Of a stretch of 64,000 bases of DNA, positions 25,846 to 34,695 are shown piece by piece. The notes below the pieces were generated by a model. The model saw nothing but the letters and a program-made list of their open reading frames with translations, made no database searches and was not told the origin of the DNA. The stretch covers positions 1,676,501-1,740,500 of the forward strand of contig NZ_JAUFQG010000004.1 in NCBI RefSeq assembly GCF_030409605.1, read 5' to 3'. The position numbers and the translations under genes are program-made. The first letter of the stretch is position 1. Each line of letters starts with the position of its first letter. Source of the DNA: Simiduia curdlanivorans (GTDB lineage: Bacteria > Pseudomonadota > Gammaproteobacteria > Pseudomonadales > Cellvibrionaceae).

Positions 25846-28800
25846 TTGCTTAAATTAAAGATTATCAACATTTCAGTGGATGGATGTACAAATTTGAACT
25901 TGTGGCGAAAACGCACAATAAGTTTTAGCGGTTTATACCCGTGGCTCTTGTGTTTGTGTTGTCTTGCGGTCCTATGGGTTCTACGCTACCTGCAATTGCC
26001 GTTGGCTATCTGGTTGCCGCTGGTGGGTGGGTTGTTGATAGTGTGTGCCTATGTTTGGCAGCGTGGCATCCTGCAGGCGCAAGCAGAGTGCGCTTATCTA
26101 AAAGCCAGCTGCAGTGCCCCGAATACCGATGACAGGGCTCAGGCGCAGCGCAATGCCATTGCCAGCCTCGCCGCCGATGCCGATTATGCGTCGAGCGACA
26201 TTCAGTGCGTGAGCCGGCGGTTAACAAAAATTTTGTCCGATGTTATTCAGGTTGAGCGCGCCAGTATTTGGCTGTTTTCGCCGTCGGGCGACTACTTTGA
26301 TTGTGTTGCGCTGTTCGATGCCGGTGTGGCACAGGATACAACGGGTGTGCAGTTGGAGGTGAAATCCTTTCCGCGTTATTTTGACGCGCTCAGAAAAGAT
26401 AGCCGTATCTATGCTAACGACGCCGTGAGCGACTCTCGCACCAACGAATTTACCGATATTTATTTAAAGCCATTGAGCATTTCCGCTATGTTGGATGCCG
26501 GCGTGGTGGTTGACGGTCAACTCGTGGGCGCCATTTGCCTAGAACATCGTCATGGTATAAGGCAGTGGCAGCCAGATGAGGAGGCCTTTGCGAGTTTAGT
26601 GGCTACTTTAGTAGCACAAAAGCTCGTCGCGGTAGAAAAGTTTCAGGCGCTCAATGATTTAGCGTTAACAAATCAACGTTTACAACATGTTTTAGATGCG
26701 GCCTCAGAAATTTCAGTTATTGCAACTGATGCCCAAGGTATTATTACGCTGTTCAATAAAGGCGCTGAAAATCTACTGGGTTACACTGCCGATGAAATGC
26801 TATTTAAACAAACCCCAGCCATCATTCATCTGGAGTCTGAAGTCATTGAGCACGGGAAGGAATTATCGGCCGAATTAGGTGAGACGATTGAAGGTTTTGA
26901 AGTCTTCGTTGCGAAAGCCCGTCGCGGCAGTTATGAGGAGCGCGAGTGGACCTATGTGCGCAAGGATGGCAGCCATGTTCCAGTACTCTTAACGGTTACC
27001 GCTATTCGCGATGAGGCTGGCGAAATGGTTGGGCTGTTGGGTGTAGCATCCGATATGACAGAAAGGCGTCGGCACCAATTGGCCTTGGAGCAGCACAATC
27101 GTGATCTCGCAATTGCCAATGAACAGGCCAAGCAACTGATACGGGACGCGGATCGAGCCAACGAGGCAAAGAGTGAGTTTCTGGCCAGTATGAGTCATGA
27201 AATCAGAACGCCGATGAATGGTGTTCTGGGAATGTTGCACCTGATTGGTCGCGAGTCATTGAAGCCGTCTCAGCAGCATTATTTAGATTTGGCCAGCTCC
27301 AGTGCACGTGCGCTTTTGAGTGTCATCAATGACATTTTAGACTTTTCCAAAATAGATGCCAAAAAACTAACGCTCGAAGTGCTTGAGTTTGATTTGATTG
27401 CATTGCTCAGCGATATCGGTAAGTCAATGGCGATACGGGCCCAAGAAAATGGCGTTTCATTGGTGTTAGATTTGTCTGACATTCAGCTCGAACAAGTCAA
27501 AGGCGACCCTCATCGGTTGCGCCAAGTCATTACTAATTTATTAGGCAACGCCGTTAAATTTACTGAGCAGGGCGACATATTATTGCGTGCTACCTTGAGT
27601 CAGAAAGACGGCAGGCACTGGCTATCGGTGTCTGTGATCGATTCGGGTGTAGGCGTGCCTGAGGATAAATTATCGGCATTGTTTGCGCCTTTTTTTCAGG
27701 CTGACTCATCGAATACTCGGCGTTTTGGTGGCACCGGCCTAGGTTTGGTTATCAGCAAACAGCTAGTGGAGTTAATGGGCGGTAGTATCGGTGCGGAAAG
27801 TAAAGTGGGCGAGGGTAGTCATTTCTTTTTTACCTTGCCTCTTGAGCCTATGTCAGCCCAGTCAGGCGTTGCAGAGGATGAAACTTCCAGCCAGGTTTTG
27901 CTGGTCGATCAGAGTCCGCCAAGTCGCGCTGTGGTATTAGCCGAGCTTATGTTGTTGGGCTGCCGAGTCAGTATTGCAGATTCGATTGCCGATGCGATGA
28001 GTAAATATCAATGCGAAAAATTCTCTCTCTTATTGGTTGATGAGTCTCTTTGTATGGATATTGATAAGTTGCTTACACAAAAGAATTTACTTATCTATAT
28101 CCTCACTAACATGGGGCATCAGGGCGATATTCCCGCGTATAGCGCAGGCTACATTCACCGGCCGGTATCGCGCAATGATTTGCGCCAAGCCTTAGGTATT
28201 GATGTGGCCAAAAAGCGGATACTTATCGCGGCGGGGGCCGAGCCAACAGGTGAGCGCAAGCTAGGGCGAAGTGCACGCATTCTTTTAGTGGAAGATAATA
28301 TTATCAACCAACAGGTGGCGTTAGGTTTGCTTGCCGATTTGGGATTAACGGTTACCTTTGCGAAGGATGGCATTGAGGCTCTGGCCTTAGTTGAAAATTC
28401 TACACTGCCTTTTGATTTGATTCTTATGGATTGCCAGATGCCGCGTATGGATGGCTTTCAGGCCACGCGCAAGATTCGTGACCTAGCGCCGCCTATAGGC
28501 CAAGTGCCTATTATCGCAATGACCGCTAATGCCATGTCTGGTGACCGCGAATATTGTATCGCCGCGGGTATGAACGATTACATTGCCAAGCCCATTGAGC
28601 CTGATTTCTTAGCAGATCGCATATCTTATTGGCTTGCTCAGGTCGTTAATAAGGATGAAATCCAGTCTTCGTCAGCAGCTTTAGGGGCTCAGGTGAATGG
28701 CCAGAAAGCGCAGTTTAATCATGTCAGCGTGCCAGAGGCTAAGGTGTCAATGGAGGTTTTAAAGGTTTGGAACTTCGATGCGGCCTTGGGTCGGGTACGG

Positions 28801-29121
28801 GGTAAACCCGAGCGGCTTGTCATGTTGATTTCGCTTTTTCAGCAAGATATGCCAGCGCGTATGACAGCTATCCAATCGGCGTTACATCTGTGTCAATTTG
28901 ATGAGATGGCTAAGTTGGCGCATCAAGTCAAAGGGGTGGCTGGAAATCTTAGTGCTGAACTACTTGCGCAAACAGCCGCGGCGTTAGAAGTTAACTGTAA
29001 CATGGAGGCAATATCGGAAACCGCAATCGCGGCGATGGTGAGTGAGTTAGATCGCCGCTATGAAAGAGTCATCGCGGAATTCGAACGCTATGTGCTGTCC
29101 TATGAAGGCGAAGCGGAATAA
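25846..29121 (+). CDS. Hybrid histidine kinase: GAF-PAS-HisKA-HATPase-REC-REC-Hpt
   Basis: The roughly 1090-residue sensor has two N-terminal membrane helices (about 30-72), a GAF domain (about 115-260), a PAS domain (about 275-400), HisKA with phospho-His451 in MSHEIRTPMNG, and HATPase with NLLGNAVKFTEQG and GGTGLGLVISKQL. A degenerate first receiver follows (VDQSPPSR start, Lys of the KP motif replaced by Arg). Then come a canonical receiver (LVEDN, Asp862 in ILMDCQMPRMDG) and an Hpt domain (His1026 in HQVKGVAGN). The output would be phosphotransfer to a response regulator elsewhere. The start is uncertain: TTG 25846, GTG 25876 and TTG 25894 are all possible. Confidence 0.92.
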   Translation: MLKLKIINISVDGCTNLNLWRKRTISFSGLYPWLLCLCCLAVLWVLRYLQLPLAIWLPLVGGLLIVCAYVWQRGILQAQAECAYLKASCSAPNTDDRAQAQRNAIASLAADADYASSDIQCVSRRLTKILSDVIQVERASIWLFSPSGDYFDCVALFDAGVAQDTTGVQLEVKSFPRYFDALRKDSRIYANDAVSDSRTNEFTDIYLKPLSISAMLDAGVVVDGQLVGAICLEHRHGIRQWQPDEEAFASLVATLVAQKLVAVEKFQALNDLALTNQRLQHVLDAASEISVIATDAQGIITLFNKGAENLLGYTADEMLFKQTPAIIHLESEVIEHGKELSAELGETIEGFEVFVAKARRGSYEEREWTYVRKDGSHVPVLLTVTAIRDEAGEMVGLLGVASDMTERRRHQLALEQHNRDLAIANEQAKQLIRDADRANEAKSEFLASMSHEIRTPMNGVLGMLHLIGRESLKPSQQHYLDLASSSARALLSVINDILDFSKIDAKKLTLEVLEFDLIALLSDIGKSMAIRAQENGVSLVLDLSDIQLEQVKGDPHRLRQVITNLLGNAVKFTEQGDILLRATLSQKDGRHWLSVSVIDSGVGVPEDKLSALFAPFFQADSSNTRRFGGTGLGLVISKQLVELMGGSIGAESKVGEGSHFFFTLPLEPMSAQSGVAEDETSSQVLLVDQSPPSRAVVLAELMLLGCRVSIADSIADAMSKYQCEKFSLLLVDESLCMDIDKLLTQKNLLIYILTNMGHQGDIPAYSAGYIHRPVSRNDLRQALGIDVAKKRILIAAGAEPTGERKLGRSARILLVEDNIINQQVALGLLADLGLTVTFAKDGIEALALVENSTLPFDLILMDCQMPRMDGFQATRKIRDLAPPIGQVPIIAMTANAMSGDREYCIAAGMNDYIAKPIEPDFLADRISYWLAQVVNKDEIQSSSAALGAQVNGQKAQFNHVSVPEAKVSMEVLKVWNFDAALGRVRGKPERLVMLISLFQQDMPARMTAIQSALHLCQFDEMAKLAHQVKGVAGNLSAELLAQTAAALEVNCNMEAISETAIAAMVSELDRRYERVIAEFERYVLSYEGEAE

Positions 29122-29158
29122 TAAAAGAGCAATAAAGGGGCAATAAAAACGCAATAAA

Positions 29159-29182
29159 AAAGGCTCCTAAAAAGGAGCCTTT
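29159..29182. terminator. Bidirectional terminator
   Basis: A perfect 10-bp inverted repeat (29159-29168 with 29173-29182, loop AAAA) with A-rich sequence before and T-rich sequence after. It lies between the convergent kinase gene and the small secreted-protein gene. Three GCAATAAA direct repeats precede it at about 29130-29157. Confidence 0.9.
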
Positions 29183-29209
29183 CATTTATAAGGAGTAATG
29201 GGCAGCGCG

Positions 29210-29503
29210 TTATGCGTTGGCCATGCGCTCTTTATAGGCGCGTACTGCACTGTTAAACGTGTCTGCAATTTTTTCCATTTCTTCTACCATGGCGTTGTGG
29301 CGCGAGGCGTTGCCTTTTACGCAATCGATGTAACCATTGGCTGCATCTAGGTAGGCTTTAACATCGTTCTTCGCCTTGATCATCTGCGCCGTTACCGCGC
29401 TGGCAGGATCGGGCAGCTCAGGTGCCGTTGGCTTATCGCAGGCAGCAAATGCGCTGGTAGATAGTGCAAAGAAAGTTACAAACGCAGCAAGAAATTTAGT
29501 CAC
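29210..29503 (-). CDS. Small secreted helical protein
   Basis: The 97-residue protein has a clear signal peptide (MTKFLAAFVTFFALSTSAFA, cleavage AFA-AC) and a mature part with two cysteines (ACDKP and DCVKG) and long helices (MVEEMEKIADTFNSAVRAYKERM). I do not recognise a named family. Pairs of cysteines and helices suggest a small disulfide-bonded periplasmic helical hairpin. It is convergent with the hybrid kinase and may be monocistronic. Confidence 0.75.
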   Translation of the reverse strand: MTKFLAAFVTFFALSTSAFAACDKPTAPELPDPASAVTAQMIKAKNDVKAYLDAANGYIDCVKGNASRHNAMVEEMEKIADTFNSAVRAYKERMANA

Positions 29504-29744
29504 AGAACATCTCCAATTAAAATCAATGACCGGTAGGTCTCGAACACGCGGGCACTATAGCCATAGGAAACTTTTGCTGCCAATACCGTTTTTGAATGGT
29601 TTTTGCATTATCTATGCTTGCATCTAAACCGTTATGCAATTTTGGTTGGTAAACCTTGCTATTTATAGATGAGTGGCTGGCTTAGCCGGTACGCAGGCGA
29701 TACTATCCCTGTTTGTTACTGATTAGTGGGATTGAGGATTCGTT

Positions 29745-30239
29745 ATGCGTTTAATTGTCGGTTTGGTGTCTGTGTTGAGTATGACAGGTGTTTATGCGGA
29801 TTGTGCATCAGAACTGGACGATGCTGAGCGCTTGTCGTGTTTTGATCGGCTGGCCCAATGTCAGCGCTTAGGTCAGGCAGATCAGCGCTTGGCTTGTTAT
29901 AAACAGGGTGGCCCAACGCAGGCGGCTACAAGCGACACGCCTGCTCCAGCCTCAGATATAGCCTCAGCCGTCGAAGCGGCTTTCCCTGCGCCAAGGGCTC
30001 GAGATACCGTGGAAGAAGAGACACCAGAAATTCATTCATCAATTGTGGCATTGCAGAAAGACGCGCGAGGCTACTTTTATTTGACCCTTGCCAATGGTCA
30101 TGTGTGGCGGGAAAAAGAAAATGTGCGCAACCGCTATAAAGAAGGGGATTTGATTGTAATCAGCAAGGGCGCACTTAATTCCAACCAATTGCGCATAGTC
30201 GACAAGGGCAGAATGGTTAGAGTTGAGCGGTATAAATAG
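29745..30239 (+). CDS. Periplasmic protein with Cys-rich N-terminus and SH3-like C-terminus
   Basis: The 164-residue protein has a signal peptide (to about residue 18, VYADCAS) followed by repeats of the type DDAERLSCFDRLA and QADQRLACYKQ, a motif common in small envelope proteins. A Pro/Ala linker comes next, then a beta-rich end (YFYLTLANGHVWREKENVRN, DLIVISKGALNSNQL) that looks like a small barrel. Function is unknown. It is 97 bp upstream of purC on the same strand, with a hairpin between. Confidence 0.75.
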   Translation: MRLIVGLVSVLSMTGVYADCASELDDAERLSCFDRLAQCQRLGQADQRLACYKQGGPTQAATSDTPAPASDIASAVEAAFPAPRARDTVEEETPEIHSSIVALQKDARGYFYLTLANGHVWREKENVRNRYKEGDLIVISKGALNSNQLRIVDKGRMVRVERYK

Positions 30240-30285
30240 ACCCGTGCAGTCAGTCCCCGCAATCTGCTAAAATCTCGCTTTTTCA

Positions 30286-30310
30286 CGGCCCGAAAGCTCA
30301 CTTTGGGCCG
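30286..30310 (+). terminator. Hairpin between the periplasmic gene and purC
   Basis: An inverted repeat (CGGCCCGAAAG with CTTTGGGCCG, loop CTCA, one bulge) is followed by a short T stretch. It may end the upstream transcript or act in the purC leader. Confidence 0.5.
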
Positions 30311-30335
30311 GCTCCTTTTGCCTTAGGAATTCCCC

Positions 30336-31439
30336 ATGAGTCTTGCCCACCAAGTATTGGCCGTAAACGATGACTTGCCGATCCGCACCGATAAGCCGGT
30401 ACACAGCGGCAAGGTGCGCTCTGTCTATTGGCTGAGTGCCGAAGACAGCAAGCGTTTGATTGCCCAGAAGGGCTACGATGTGGCACCCGATGCACCCCTG
30501 GCGATTATGGTTATCAGCGATCGCATTTCGGCTTTTGACTGCATTTGGACGGGTGAGGGTGGCGTGCGCGGCGTGCCGGGCAAGGGGGCTGCGCTCAATG
30601 CCATCTCTAATCATTGGTTTCGCCTGTTTAAGTCGCAGGGCCTGGCTGACAGCCATATCCTGGATATTCCGCACCCCTTTGTGTGGGTGGTGCAAAAGGC
30701 TAGGCCGGTGATGGTTGAAGCGATTTGTCGCCAATACATCACGGGCTCCATGTGGCGTGCCTATAGCAAGGGCGAGCGGGATTTTTGTGGCATTTTGTTG
30801 CCCGACGGCTTGGTGCGAGATCAGAAATTGCCCGAGTTACTGATGACGCCGTCTACCAAAGGTATTTTGCGCGGCATCCCAGGCGTGCCCGAGGCGGACG
30901 ATGTCAACATCACCCGCAAAAATTTGGAAGATAACACGGCCGCTTTTGGCTTTAAAAATAGCGCCGATATCGGCGTGTATGAAACCTTATTGAGGCAGGG
31001 TTTTGGCGTAATTAGTGATGCATTAAAGCGTATCGATCAGATTTTCGTGGATACCAAGTTTGAGTTTGGCTACGTCAAAGACAGCAAGGGTAACGAGAAA
31101 CTTATCTATATGGACGAAGTGGGTACACCGGATTCCTCCCGTATTTGGGATGCAAAAGAGTACGCTAAAGGTAAGATTTTGGAAAATTCGAAAGAAGGCT
31201 TCCGGCAATTTTTGCTCAACCACTTCCCCGACCCCGATATCATGCTCAATAAAGACCGCATGAAAGAGCGCGAAGCCCTAGCCCGCGATAACGAATTACC
31301 GATGCAGGCGCTGATGGATGTTTCCACTACTTATACCGATATTGCCGAGAAGGTCACCGGTCAGCCGATTGTGTTATCGGATAACCCTAAGGCTGAGATA
31401 GTTCAAGTACTGAATGATAAGTTTGGTTTGATTGTGTAG
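30336..31439 (+). CDS. purC: SAICAR synthetase
   Basis: The 367-residue protein is phosphoribosylaminoimidazole-succinocarboxamide synthase of the long form. Recognisable blocks are GKVRSVYWL, ISDRISAFDCIW, EAICRQYITGSMWR, VDTKFEFGYV and DEVGTPDSSRIW. It joins CAIR and aspartate in purine biosynthesis, in the cytosol. The AGGAATTCCCC sequence ahead of ATG supplies the ribosome site. It is monocistronic and ends in a strong terminator. Confidence 0.95.
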   Translation: MSLAHQVLAVNDDLPIRTDKPVHSGKVRSVYWLSAEDSKRLIAQKGYDVAPDAPLAIMVISDRISAFDCIWTGEGGVRGVPGKGAALNAISNHWFRLFKSQGLADSHILDIPHPFVWVVQKARPVMVEAICRQYITGSMWRAYSKGERDFCGILLPDGLVRDQKLPELLMTPSTKGILRGIPGVPEADDVNITRKNLEDNTAAFGFKNSADIGVYETLLRQGFGVISDALKRIDQIFVDTKFEFGYVKDSKGNEKLIYMDEVGTPDSSRIWDAKEYAKGKILENSKEGFRQFLLNHFPDPDIMLNKDRMKEREALARDNELPMQALMDVSTTYTDIAEKVTGQPIVLSDNPKAEIVQVLNDKFGLIV

Positions 31440-31469
31440 TGTCGACTGGCTGAAAGGCGTTTGCATAAT

Positions 31470-31498
31470 AAGGCTGCCGGTGGCAGCCTTTATTTTTT
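31470..31498 (+). terminator. Intrinsic terminator of purC
   Basis: Inverted repeat AAGGCTGCC/GGCAGCCTT (31470-31478 with 31482-31490, loop GGT) followed by TATTTTTTT. It lies 30 bp past the purC stop. Confidence 0.95.
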
Positions 31499-31523
31499 TG
31501 CTGCCTCTTGAGAGAAATGAACG

Positions 31524-32348
31524 ATGGCGATGAATCAAGATTGGCTGGATTGGACCGCGACCAATTTAGCCCGCGGCTGTAGCCCGGCTGAACTGTGTGA
31601 TATTTTGCGCAGTCACGGTTTTGTCGAGGCCGAAATTCGCCAGGCCATGGCCGGCCAATATCCCCTTGAGCCGAAGGACCACGGCATAGACTATGCAGCC
31701 TTGGCGCAACCTCAATTATTGCAGCGCCTAGCGGCATTGGGCGGCCACCTATACCCAGACGAACGCTTACAACTGGTGGTGTTACCCAAGTTTTTGTCCG
31801 TTGACGAGTGCGAGCGGATCATGGCCTTGATGGATTCGAAGCTAAGACCCTCAACGGTCACCACGGGCAATCTTCACTACGGCTATCGCACCAGTAGCAC
31901 CTGTGATCTGGGGCAGATGGGTGAGCCGTTTATCGCGGCCATCGACCAGAAGATTGCCGATACTTTGGGCATAAACGAGGCCTGGGCTGAAACCACCCAA
32001 GGTCAGAAGTATTTAGTCGGCCAAGAGTTTAAGGCCCATACGGACTATTTTCAGCCCAGCACACCGGAATACGCCAAGTTTGCCGGCGAGCGCGGGCAGC
32101 GTAGCTGGACCTTTATGATTTACCTCAATGACACGAAACAGGGTGGCGCCACGCGGTTTACCAAATTGCAAAAAGAGTTTCTGCCGGAACAGGGCAGCGC
32201 CTTAATCTGGAATAACTTGTTATCCTCAGGCGCGCCCAATCCGATGACCGAGCACCACGGCATGCCGGTGGTCGAAGGTTATAAATCGATCATTACCAAG
32301 TGGTTTCGCGACCGCGGCCCGGGCGGCATGTGCGCCCGCGAACCCTAG
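31524..32348 (+). CDS. 2OG-Fe(II) oxygenase, prolyl 4-hydroxylase-like
   Basis: The 274-residue protein has an N-terminal helical part (about 1-75), then a P4Hc double-stranded beta-helix domain. Iron ligands are HTD in EFKAHTDYFQP and a distal His in TEHHGMPVVEGYKSIITKWF, whose Lys binds 2-oxoglutarate. LVVLPKFLSVDECERIMALM opens the domain. The substrate is unknown; bacterial members hydroxylate proteins such as EF-Tu. It stands alone after the purC terminator. Confidence 0.9.
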   Translation: MAMNQDWLDWTATNLARGCSPAELCDILRSHGFVEAEIRQAMAGQYPLEPKDHGIDYAALAQPQLLQRLAALGGHLYPDERLQLVVLPKFLSVDECERIMALMDSKLRPSTVTTGNLHYGYRTSSTCDLGQMGEPFIAAIDQKIADTLGINEAWAETTQGQKYLVGQEFKAHTDYFQPSTPEYAKFAGERGQRSWTFMIYLNDTKQGGATRFTKLQKEFLPEQGSALIWNNLLSSGAPNPMTEHHGMPVVEGYKSIITKWFRDRGPGGMCAREP

Positions 32349-32457
32349 ATCGGCTGGAGCTATTCAGTGAGATCCATCGGTTCGGGCATGGCGCCAGTGC
32401 TTTCCATTCTAGGGTGATGAGGCTATCATTCCAACATTTCCTGCACGGATAAACCCA

Positions 32458-32886
32458 ATGACATTGCGCGCGCGGCAACTTGCAGTATTGACCCTGTTGC
32501 TCACCTTCTCGGTGCAGCTACTGGCGTCTGCCGTGCCGCCTTGCGCCATGTTGAGCAGCGGTGCAGACGCGCTAGTGACCCCGCCAGATGATGCCAGGCC
32601 GATGCAGCAGGTCGCCGGCCACGAGGGTATGAATCATGCTGATATGGGGCATGGCGAGGCGACGCGAAACGACCGCGCCGGCTCGGCCGCTATGGCCTGC
32701 TGTGAATCCGAGCAGGGTTGTGCGACGGATAGTTGCGATATGGATAGTTGCATCATGGCGCCCGCGGTGCCCAGTTTGATGTACACCCCGGTCGATGTTG
32801 CGTTAAATACCAAGCCTGCCACGGCGGTTCAATTTGCCTTTGCGCATTTTCTCGAGCCGCGCTTTCATCCCCCTCGATCCGCCTAA
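32458..32886 (+). CDS. Small exported His/Met/Cys-rich protein of the Cus locus
   Basis: The 142-residue protein starts with a signal-like segment (TLLLTFSVQLLASAVPP) and then carries GHEGMNHADMGHGEA and clustered cysteines (MACCESEQGCATDSCDMDSC), all plausible copper or silver ligands. The C-terminus is hydrophobic and ends EPRFHPPRSA. I do not recognise a named family, but small proteins of this type commonly precede CusBA genes. The gap to cusB is 84 bp. No outer-membrane CusC/TolC-like factor is encoded here. Confidence 0.7.
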   Translation: MTLRARQLAVLTLLLTFSVQLLASAVPPCAMLSSGADALVTPPDDARPMQQVAGHEGMNHADMGHGEATRNDRAGSAAMACCESEQGCATDSCDMDSCIMAPAVPSLMYTPVDVALNTKPATAVQFAFAHFLEPRFHPPRSA

Positions 32887-32970
32887 CCTAGGACAAGTCC
32901 GTCCAAAATATGCCTGTGACTGCAAGCGCGCTTGCAGTGTTTATCTATAGCTTTAGGTTAGGTGCAACAC

Positions 32971-34695
32971 ATGAAATTTCTTCTTGGACTCGCGATGGGT
33001 GTCGGGTCGGCAGCATTGGTAATAATGCTATGGCTCAACACACCACACATCGAGCAAAGCCACGATAAAAAGCCGCTTTATTGGGTGGCGCCCATGGATG
33101 ATAACTACCGGCGCGACGGCCCGGGTAAGTCGCCCATGGGCATGGATCTTATTCCCGTGTACGAAACGGCGAATAGCAACCCCGGCAGCGTAGAAATTTC
33201 ACCCGCGGTGGAAAATAATTTGGGCGTGCGCACGGCGACAGTGCAAAAGCGAAAGCTCGATTCGAGCATCTCGACCGTGGGTTACGTGGGCTACGATCAG
33301 GATACCTTGGTGCATCTGCACCCTCGAGTTGAGGGCTGGGTCGAGAGGCTTTATGTCAAGGCTGAGGGTGATCCGGTTCGCCAAGGCCAAGCGCTGTATG
33401 ACTTATATTCCCCCGAGTTGGTTAGCGCCCAGGAAGATCTTATGTTGGCACTGAGTCGCGGTGAGTTGCGCCTCATCGAGGGTGCGAAGAGTCGATTGCG
33501 GGCGCTAAAACTGGCGGAAAAAACCATCGACGCCTTAGTGCAGAGCCGAAAAGTGATGCAGACGGTGACCTACTACGCACCGCAAGCGGGTGTGGTGGAA
33601 TCCCTGTCTATACGGGAAGGCTTTTATGTACAGCCCGGCAGTACGCTAATGAGTATTGGCGGCTTAGATACGGTGTGGATAGAAGCCGACGTCTTCGCCC
33701 AACAAACCCATTTAATGCGCGCCGGATTAGCGGTTGATATTCAAGTGCCACACTTGCCGGGGCGGCATTTTACGGGTGAATTAGCCTATGTATATCCCTC
33801 GCTTAATGCCGACACACGCACCCTGCGCGTGCGCATTCGGTTTAATAATCGCGACCGGTTACTGCTGCCGAATATGTTCGCCCAGCTGCGCATCAGCGGT
33901 GATATTGGCCCCGAGGTGCTAACGCTGCCGCGAGCAGCGGTGATTCGCACCGGGATTCAAAACCGCGTGGTGCTGGCGCTTGGCAAGGGCCGGTTTAAGT
34001 CCGTGGCTGTGCAGCTCGGCAAAATGGATCAAGACTATATTGAAATCACCGACGGCTTGGCGGTTGGCGATTTAGTGGTCGTTTCTGGCCAGTTTTTATT
34101 GGACTCTGAATCGAGCAAGCACTCAGATTTTCTGCGCATGGGTAGTGTTGATGCGGAGCCAAAGGCTGTCTGGGTGCAAGGTCAAGTACACGCCGTTGAT
34201 CTCGTTGAACGCAAGGCCAGGGTTGATCATCAGGCCGTGACGGCTTGGGGCTGGCCGACCATGGTGATGGATTTCACCGTCGCCGATGGGGTTGAACTCG
34301 AGGCCTTGCCAGTGCACGTCAATCTAGAATTTGAACTGACTAAGCAAGCGGGAAATGTTGTTATTACCGCAACCCGTGCCGCCAGTGAAACCTCCGACCA
34401 ACTCATGAGTGCCAACCTTGCCGAAGTGGACGGCACCGTGAATCATCTCAATAGCAAAACACGCATTGCCAATATCAGCCGCGCTGCCATAAAAAAATGG
34501 AACCGACCGGCGGCGACCGTCAATTTCCGTGTCGCGGATGACATTGATATTACTGCGCTTAAAGCGGGACAAAAAATCCGCTTTCAATTTTTAGTCAACG
34601 AAGGTGAGTTTATTCTACAAAAAATTGTGTCGAGCCAGCGCGAAATACCGACGCCGATGGATCACAGCGCGCACCAGCACGGGGGCCAGCTATGA
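32971..34695 (+). CDS. cusB: CusB-type periplasmic adaptor fused to two CusF-like domains
   Basis: The 574-residue protein has an N-terminal anchor, a heavy-metal binding domain (YWVAPMDDNYRRDGPGKSPM, MGMDLIPVY) and the CusB adaptor core (about 70-390, lipoyl-like and barrel segments). At the C-terminus lie two CusF-like domains. The first (about 395-470) keeps the CusF ligands as His420, Trp428, Met431 and Met433 (GWPTMVM). The second (about 478-555) has WNRPAATVNF at that place and lacks the Met, Trp and His. A His-rich tail ends the protein. It links CusA to an outer-membrane channel for Cu(I)/Ag(I) export. ATG 32971 has AGGTG upstream. The stop overlaps cusA by 4 bp. Confidence 0.9.
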   Translation: MKFLLGLAMGVGSAALVIMLWLNTPHIEQSHDKKPLYWVAPMDDNYRRDGPGKSPMGMDLIPVYETANSNPGSVEISPAVENNLGVRTATVQKRKLDSSISTVGYVGYDQDTLVHLHPRVEGWVERLYVKAEGDPVRQGQALYDLYSPELVSAQEDLMLALSRGELRLIEGAKSRLRALKLAEKTIDALVQSRKVMQTVTYYAPQAGVVESLSIREGFYVQPGSTLMSIGGLDTVWIEADVFAQQTHLMRAGLAVDIQVPHLPGRHFTGELAYVYPSLNADTRTLRVRIRFNNRDRLLLPNMFAQLRISGDIGPEVLTLPRAAVIRTGIQNRVVLALGKGRFKSVAVQLGKMDQDYIEITDGLAVGDLVVVSGQFLLDSESSKHSDFLRMGSVDAEPKAVWVQGQVHAVDLVERKARVDHQAVTAWGWPTMVMDFTVADGVELEALPVHVNLEFELTKQAGNVVITATRAASETSDQLMSANLAEVDGTVNHLNSKTRIANISRAAIKKWNRPAATVNFRVADDIDITALKAGQKIRFQFLVNEGEFILQKIVSSQREIPTPMDHSAHQHGGQL

